Origin: CAYVBE01 sp964448935
GTDB lineage: Bacteria; Planctomycetota; Brocadiia; SM23-32
Direction of reading: 5' to 3'
DNA: 27,738 bases
Assembly: GCA_964448935.1 (NCBI GenBank)
Contig: CAYVBE010000032.1
Coordinates: 1-27,738 of the forward strand
This document shows positions 23,348 through 27,738 of the stretch, one piece after another. Position 1 is the stretch's first letter, and each line of letters opens with the position of its first letter. The notes below the pieces were generated by a model. The model was given only the letters and a program-made list of their open reading frames with translations. It had not been told where the DNA came from and made no database searches. The position numbers were made by a program, and so were the translations under genes.

Positions 23348-25636
23348 ATGAGCGATAAGAAGCCCAAGACCTGGAAACTGGATTCCACCGAGGACTGGCT
23401 GCCCGATCGCCTGGACAAACTGGGCAGCGAGGACGAGACAGTGCGGCTGTGTTTCGAGACGGACATGGACGAGGAGGGCACATACCGCGAGCGCGCGCTC
23501 GTGGTGACCGACCGCCGCGTGATGACCATCGCGTCCGGTCGGCCGGAGCCGCTCCGCGAAGTCCCGCTCAAAGAAGTGGCCATCGTCAAGCTCAAGTGGC
23601 ACATGGGGAGCGGGTTCCTCCTGCTCACCACGTGGGACGAGAACATCGAGATACTCCGCTTCTCGCCGACTCTGGGCGACCGGGTAGAGGAGTTCAAGGA
23701 CGAGTTCCAGCAATTCCTCATGGCGCGGCTGGCGTGGGACTGCCCGGAAGAGCACGAGGAAGATGTGGACCATCGCGACGAGGAAGAAGCCCAGGGAGAT
23801 GCAAATCAGTCCGCCCGGCGTTGTCCTAACTGTGGCCAGTTGCTGCCGCGCGATCGCGATATCTGCCGTGCGTGCCTAAGTGACCGCGCGGTCATGTTCC
23901 GCATCCTCAGCTTCCTGAAGCCCTACAAGGGCCTGGTCGCGGTCAGCCTGGTCCTCACCGGCATCATGGCCGGTATCCAGGCCACCGTGCCCCGCCTCAG
24001 CCGGACGCTCATAGATGACGCGATCAAAGAATCGAACCAGTCCCTGCTGGCCACGCTGGTCATTGTCGTGGCGGTGCTGCTGATCTTCCGGGCGCTCATC
24101 GGCGCGGGACGCAAGCTGGTCGTCGTCCGTGTCGCGCAGAACTTGATCTACGACCTGAGGTCCAAAGTTTACGGGCACCTGCAGAAGCTCTCGATGGACT
24201 TCCACGACCGCCAGAGCACCGGCCGGCTCATCTCGCGCGTGGTCAGCGACACGGCGCAGTTGCAGCGCTTCGCGGTCTCACACGTCCAGCAGTTCGTGGT
24301 GGACGTCGTGCTGCTCGGCATCGTGCTGGTCTGGATGCTGCAGTATTCGGTGCCGCTCACGCTCATGCTCTGGTTCCCTCTGCCCATCTTCTTCTTCCTG
24401 ATCCGGTGGTACCGGAACAACGTGCACAAGGTCCTGCGCAAGGCGTTCCGCCTGCGCGGCGCCATGAGCGGGCACCTCGCCGACACCATACCCGGCATTG
24501 ATACCGTCAAGGCCTTCTCGCAGGAGAACCGCGCCATCGGCGAGTTCAACGGTCTTAGCAACGGTTACCGCGGCGAGCGCATTAAGGCCACCGCCTTCTC
24601 CGCGCAGTTCGTCTTCGGGTTCATGGTCCTCACCCAGATCGGCACGGTGCTGGTTTACTGGTTCGGCGGCCTCCAAACGATGGATGGCACCCAGTTTACG
24701 GTCGGCAAGCTCGTGATGTTCATCGGCTGGATGGGCCTCATGTATGCGCCCGTGCGCCGGTTCGCCAAACTGACCGAACAGTGGGAGAACGCCGCTGCCT
24801 CGGCCGAGCGCGTCTTCGATGTGCTGGACTCCGAGATCGTGGTCGGCGAAAACGAGGACGGCGAACAACTCCAGAGCGTTGACCAGCACGTCCGGTTCCG
24901 CAACCTGAGCTTCAGCTACGAGGGCGGACCGAGCGTTCTCAAGAACATCTCCTTCGAGGTCGAGGCCGGCGAAACCGTCGGCATCGTCGGGCCCAGCGGT
25001 TCCGGTAAGACCACGCTCATCAAACTCTTGTGCCGGTTCTACGAGCCCTCCGAGGGCAAAATCGTCATAGACGGAAAGGACCTCTCGGCGGTGAACCTGC
25101 GGTCCTTCCGCAAGCACCTGGCGGTCGTCGGGCAGAAGCCTCTCCTGTTCCGCGATACCATCCTGGAAAACATCCGATATGGCCGCCCGGACGCGAGCCG
25201 CGACGAGGTCATACAGGCGGCCCGAGTCGCCAATGCACATGAGTTCATCATGCGGTTCCCGGAGGCATATGACACCGACGCCCGCGAGCAGGGAAACCGC
25301 TTCAGCGGCGGCGAGCGCCAGCGTATCTGCATCGCGCGCGCCGTGCTCAAGGACCCCGAGCTGCTCATCCTCGACGAGGCCACCTCGTCGGTGGACACCA
25401 AGAACGAGAAGCTCATCCAGGAGGCCCTCGATCGGCTCATCACCGACCGCACCACCTTCGTCATCGCGCACCGGCTCTCGACGCTGCGCAACGCCGACAA
25501 GATCGTCATGCTCGAGGAGGGCGAGCTGCTGGACATCGGCTCGCACGATCAGCTCATGAGCCGCTGCACGGCATACAGAGAGCTTGTCGAGGCCCAGAGC
25601 ACGCTCAACGAAGAGCCGGTTCACCAGGTGGCCTGA
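23348..25636 (+). CDS. ABC exporter (half-transporter) with N-terminal PH-like region and zinc ribbon
   Basis: The 762-residue protein has three parts. Residues ~30-130 (ERALVVTDRRVMTIA, then LKWHMGSGFLLLTTWDENIE) look like a beta-rich PH-type domain. C159PNC162 and C173RAC176 form a zinc ribbon. From ~183 to ~500 lies a six-helix type-IV exporter domain (LDFHDRQSTGRLISR-type coupling text). The ATPase domain has Walker A GPSGSGKTT (548-556), the Q-loop VGQKPLLFRDTILENI, signature FSGGERQ (652-658), Walker B LLILDEA (672-678) with catalytic Glu677, and the switch His in IAHRLS (~707). It should act as a homodimer exporting a lipid, glycan or peptide-like substrate. The upstream DUF1854 gene is its probable partner. 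ATG 23348 has only a weak ribosome-binding site, beside a strong hairpin. Confidence 0.93.
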   Translation: MSDKKPKTWKLDSTEDWLPDRLDKLGSEDETVRLCFETDMDEEGTYRERALVVTDRRVMTIASGRPEPLREVPLKEVAIVKLKWHMGSGFLLLTTWDENIEILRFSPTLGDRVEEFKDEFQQFLMARLAWDCPEEHEEDVDHRDEEEAQGDANQSARRCPNCGQLLPRDRDICRACLSDRAVMFRILSFLKPYKGLVAVSLVLTGIMAGIQATVPRLSRTLIDDAIKESNQSLLATLVIVVAVLLIFRALIGAGRKLVVVRVAQNLIYDLRSKVYGHLQKLSMDFHDRQSTGRLISRVVSDTAQLQRFAVSHVQQFVVDVVLLGIVLVWMLQYSVPLTLMLWFPLPIFFFLIRWYRNNVHKVLRKAFRLRGAMSGHLADTIPGIDTVKAFSQENRAIGEFNGLSNGYRGERIKATAFSAQFVFGFMVLTQIGTVLVYWFGGLQTMDGTQFTVGKLVMFIGWMGLMYAPVRRFAKLTEQWENAAASAERVFDVLDSEIVVGENEDGEQLQSVDQHVRFRNLSFSYEGGPSVLKNISFEVEAGETVGIVGPSGSGKTTLIKLLCRFYEPSEGKIVIDGKDLSAVNLRSFRKHLAVVGQKPLLFRDTILENIRYGRPDASRDEVIQAARVANAHEFIMRFPEAYDTDAREQGNRFSGGERQRICIARAVLKDPELLILDEATSSVDTKNEKLIQEALDRLITDRTTFVIAHRLSTLRNADKIVMLEEGELLDIGSHDQLMSRCTAYRELVEAQSTLNEEPVHQVA

Positions 25637-25640
25637 GGCC

Positions 25641-26963
25641 TCAGCCGCCGCGGAAAATCCGGCTCAGCACCAGTTTTTTGATCTCCTCCATTCGCTCCGG
25701 TGAATTGCCCTCGACGCGTAGCGTCACGGCGGGCTCGGTCACGCTCGGCCGGCACAGCGCCCACCCGCCGTCGAACTCGATCCGCACGCCGTCCGTGTGG
25801 TCCTGCGGACGGTCGGAAAAGGCTTCTCGCAAATGCCTTACAACCGCCGCGGCGCCATCGGGCAGGTCCCGAATGCGTATGTCGTCGGAGATGTGGTAGG
25901 GCGGTATGCCGGCCAGGAGTTCGCGCAGGGACCGGCCGCTGCCGGCGATCAGCTCCCCCATCCGCAGCGCCGCGTACAGGCCGTCGTCGCCCCCCAGCGC
26001 GCCGAAGAAGAAATGCCCGCTCGCCTCGCCGGCGAACACGGCTTCCTCTTCGAGCAGCCGCCGCTTGATGAACGCATGGCCCGACCGCTCCATCACGGGT
26101 CGCCCGCCGGCTTTACGGATTTCCGCGGGCACGGTCCGGGTGCACTTCAGATCGTAGACCACAGCCGCGCCCGGGGCCTGGCGCAGCAGGTCGCGGGCGT
26201 AGAGGATCAGGGCCTTCTCGGCGTCCACGAACTCGCCGGCCTCGTCCAGGAACACCACCCGGTCGCCATCGCCGTCGAAGCACGCGGCGAGGTCCGCGCC
26301 CGCCTGCCGCACGCGTGCGGCCGCTGCCGTCAGGGCGTCGCGCGTGCTCGGGTTGGGACTGCGGTGCGGGAAGCTGCCGTCCGGCGTGCAGAACAGTTCG
26401 CGCACCTCATATCCGGCATCCCGGAACGCCGGCGGCGCCCAGGTGGAGGCGGTCCCGTTGCCGGCGTCCACCAGCACCCGCAGCCCGCCGCCGGTGCCCG
26501 CGAACCGCTCCGCCAGCCACCCCATGTAGGCACCGCGCACGTCGCGCGAGGCTGTCCGGCCCTGTCCGGAGCGGAATTCTCCGGCCTCCACGAGTTGCTC
26601 TATCCTCTGGACGCCCGAGGGTTTAACGGGACGGTCATTGAGCATGAACTTCACGCCGTTGTAGCCGGGCGGGTTGTGCGAGGCCGTCACGATGGCGGCG
26701 CCGCGCGTGCCCAGATGCCGCCGGGCCCAGTAGGCGACCGGCGTCGGCACGATGCCCAGATCGGAGACGTCCACGCCCGCGCTGACCAGCCCCCGGCAGA
26801 GGGCATTTTTCAGCCCCGGCGTGCTGGACCGCACGTCGCCGCCCACCACGCAATCCGCCCCGTCCAGCTCCGAGCCGATAGCCCGCCCGATCGCCTCCGC
26901 CAGCGCGGCGTCCAGCTCCTCCGGGCAGTGCCCCCGAACGTCGCACGCCTTAAAAATGCTCAC
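25641..26963 (-). CDS. Phosphomannomutase/phosphoglucomutase (alpha-D-phosphohexomutase family)
   Basis: This 440-residue enzyme interconverts hexose 1- and 6-phosphates. TASHNPP (93-99) holds the phosphoserine Ser95, DGDGDR (230-235) binds Mg, GEASGH (312-317) recognises the sugar, and RPSVTEP (405-411) binds the phosphate. The GEASGH motif and length fit the bifunctional PMM/PGM (AlgC-like) group rather than GlmM. It would supply mannose-1-P or glucose-1-P for sugar nucleotides, linking it loosely to the glycan genes at the start of the window. It starts at GTG 26963, with AGGGACAGG 8-17 bases upstream and a good promoter. Its stop is only four bases from the convergent ABC exporter stop, so transcripts must overlap or meet there. 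Confidence 0.93.
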   Translation of the reverse strand: MSIFKACDVRGHCPEELDAALAEAIGRAIGSELDGADCVVGGDVRSSTPGLKNALCRGLVSAGVDVSDLGIVPTPVAYWARRHLGTRGAAIVTASHNPPGYNGVKFMLNDRPVKPSGVQRIEQLVEAGEFRSGQGRTASRDVRGAYMGWLAERFAGTGGGLRVLVDAGNGTASTWAPPAFRDAGYEVRELFCTPDGSFPHRSPNPSTRDALTAAAARVRQAGADLAACFDGDGDRVVFLDEAGEFVDAEKALILYARDLLRQAPGAAVVYDLKCTRTVPAEIRKAGGRPVMERSGHAFIKRRLLEEEAVFAGEASGHFFFGALGGDDGLYAALRMGELIAGSGRSLRELLAGIPPYHISDDIRIRDLPDGAAAVVRHLREAFSDRPQDHTDGVRIEFDGGWALCRPSVTEPAVTLRVEGNSPERMEEIKKLVLSRIFRGG

Positions 26964-27009
26964 GATAGCGCCTGTCCCTGGGTTCTGTGTGTTCTGAAGG
27001 TGCGGGGAG

Positions 27010-27039
27010 ATCGTACCCGTCGGCGCCCCGAAAAGTCAA
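27010..27039 (-). promoter_or_regulatory. Promoter of the phosphohexomutase gene
   Basis: On the minus strand TTGACT (27039-27034) is followed after 18 bases by TACGAT (27015-27010), four of six consensus positions. Initiation near 27003 gives a ~40-base leader to GTG 26963. Confidence 0.6.
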
Positions 27040-27047
27040 ATCAAACT

Positions 27048-27061
27048 GCGCCGCGCGGCGC
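27048..27061. repeat. Perfect 14-base GC palindrome
   Basis: GCGCCGCGCGGCGC is its own reverse complement and sits nine bases upstream of the -35 of the phosphohexomutase promoter. On the minus strand it is followed by a T-rich stretch (AGTTTGATTTGACTTTT). It may therefore terminate an upstream minus-strand transcript or be an operator. Confidence 0.45.
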
Positions 27062-27512
27062 GGGAGCCGGGCGTGAGGGCACCCATCCCGGCTAATCGGC
27101 AGGGGAGGCACCTCCGGCCTTCGGCCCATGGCGTAATCCTGCCTTAAGGCGAAAATGTGGTTGCCTGACAAATATGCCGCAGATCTGTCCTGATGATTAC
27201 CTTCGGGCAATTTCGGTTCGTTTCGCAGTCGGGGGATTCTCCGCCCTCTTGCTGCCGCCACTGCGAAACCCGCCAAACCGCCCGCAGAGCCGGACACTGC
27301 GTCCCTGAAAGCGGACACAAATCCAGCCCGCAGACCCGACCCTGTCCGTTTTCCCGCTTTTCTGTCCATTCCGACCCCCTCTATGTCCTCCGAGCGCCGT
27401 CGAAAAACCACCGTCGCGCCCCCAGAGTGTATCCGCTACTGTCACACCCATCAGATGCCCAACCACAGGGGCCAAATCGTTAAGCCGTTGCTGTTGCCGT
27501 CACTCCGTTCAC

Positions 27513-27561
27513 TGTCAACTGTCAACTCACAACTGTCAACTCACACCTGTCAACTGTCAAC
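27513..27561. repeat. Tandem array of seven 7-base units
   Basis: Seven consecutive heptamers read TGTCAAC, TGTCAAC, TCACAAC, TGTCAAC, TCACACC, TGTCAAC, TGTCAAC. Five are identical and two share a variant form, so the array is a short imperfect microsatellite without spacers. The unit length excludes CRISPR. Confidence 0.92.
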
Positions 27562-27585
27562 CGCCGTTCCTCGTAGCCGGTGTGG

Positions 27586-27604
27586 CGCAGGCGCCTCGCC
27601 TGCG
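27586..27604. repeat. REP-like hairpin
   Basis: CGCAGGCG (27586-27593) and CGCCTGCG (27597-27604) pair perfectly around CCT. Sequences of the type GGCGCAGGCG...CGCCTGCGG recur in intergenic regions of planctomycete-like genomes as far as I recall; copy number here cannot be tested from one window. Confidence 0.55.
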
Positions 27605-27712
27605 GCCGTTCCGCCGTTGGTCGTCGCCGTTCACCGCCAGCCTCAGGACATCTGAAAAGCCCAGGCGGCACATTGCCATGAACAATGACGGGCCGTTCCC
27701 CGCATTCTCCCA

Positions 27713-27730
27713 GCCGGCCCCCGGGCCGGC
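27713..27730. repeat. GC-rich inverted repeat near window end
   Basis: GCCGGCCC (27713-27720) and GGGCCGGC (27723-27730) are separated by two bases, giving a very stable hairpin. No T-tract follows on either strand within view; it may be REP-like or the 3' end of a gene beyond the window. Confidence 0.5.
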
Positions 27731-27738
27731 CAGCCATT

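Larger units (their letters stand above)
26964..27738. other. Non-coding end region with palindromes and tandem repeat
   Basis: The last 775 bases hold no convincing gene. Open frames at 26950-27411 and 27522-27737 (minus) and 27193-27483 (plus) show no recognisable family and biased composition. Recognisable elements are the phosphohexomutase promoter, the 14-base palindrome, the heptamer array (27513-27561) and two REP-like hairpins (27586-27604 and 27713-27730). From 27062 to 27512 I see nothing definite. Confidence 0.6.

Noticed and set aside
24278..25624. Minus-strand frame of 448 codons
   Set aside because: Antisense of the ABC exporter ATPase domain.
25797..27095. Plus-strand frame of 432 codons
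   Set aside because: Antisense of the phosphohexomutase, which carries all family motifs.
27513..27561. Possible CRISPR array
   Set aside because: Units are seven bases in direct tandem without spacers.

Overview
The window is GC-rich bacterial chromosome with tightly packed genes, overlapping stop/start codons and long antisense open frames typical of high-GC DNA. No rRNA, tRNA, CRISPR array, integrase or intact transposase was recognised. The gene set fits an uncultured member of the Planctomycetota or wider PVC group, or a neighbouring phylum such as Armatimonadota or Hydrogenedentota. It includes a DUF4175-like membrane protein, a DUF1854 protein next to an unusual ABC exporter, bacterial pyrBI, an alkaline-phosphatase-superfamily enzyme and a fused dehydrogenase of surface-polysaccharide clusters. 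The assignment is from memory of gene content and is low confidence.

Bases 1-9764 are a plus-strand envelope or exopolysaccharide locus. In order it holds the 3' part of a two-domain dehydrogenase/Gfo-Idh-MocA oxidoreductase, a GT4 glycosyltransferase, UDP-GlcNAc 2-epimerase (wecB), a heparinase II/III family protein, an ATP-grasp protein, a GNAT acyltransferase, a broken beta-keto acid cleavage enzyme (BKACE) and a WecA/MraY-type phosphoglycosyltransferase with a soluble C-terminal extension. The first genes overlap by 1-4 bases and look translationally coupled.

Bases 9765-12564 hold a polytopic membrane protein with a very acidic tail, a REP-like inverted repeat, a divergently transcribed small zinc-ribbon gene with an extended -10 promoter, and a poorly supported small frame. 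Bases 12565-20192 are mostly housekeeping on the plus strand: a DUF4175-like protein with a huge Gly/Glu-rich linker, overlapped by nadB (NAD synthesis); leuB-like dehydrogenase (leucine or related); pyrB-pyrI (pyrimidine synthesis) behind a strong sigma70-like promoter; and a small membrane protein. A convergent minus-strand AlkP-superfamily gene follows (20208-22064).

Bases 22065-22793 are non-coding as far as can be seen, with several hairpins and a terminator-like element that could belong to an RNA leader. Next come the DUF1854 gene and an ABC exporter with an N-terminal PH-like region and zinc ribbon, a pair that probably works together. A phosphoglucomutase/phosphomannomutase gene converges on it from the minus strand and could supply sugar phosphates to the polysaccharide locus. 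The final 775 bases hold no convincing gene but carry a tandem heptamer repeat and REP-like palindromes.

The best candidates for poorly described biology are the DUF1854/ABC pair, the ATP-grasp-GNAT-BKACE cassette in the polysaccharide locus, and the hairpin-rich interval before the DUF1854 gene.
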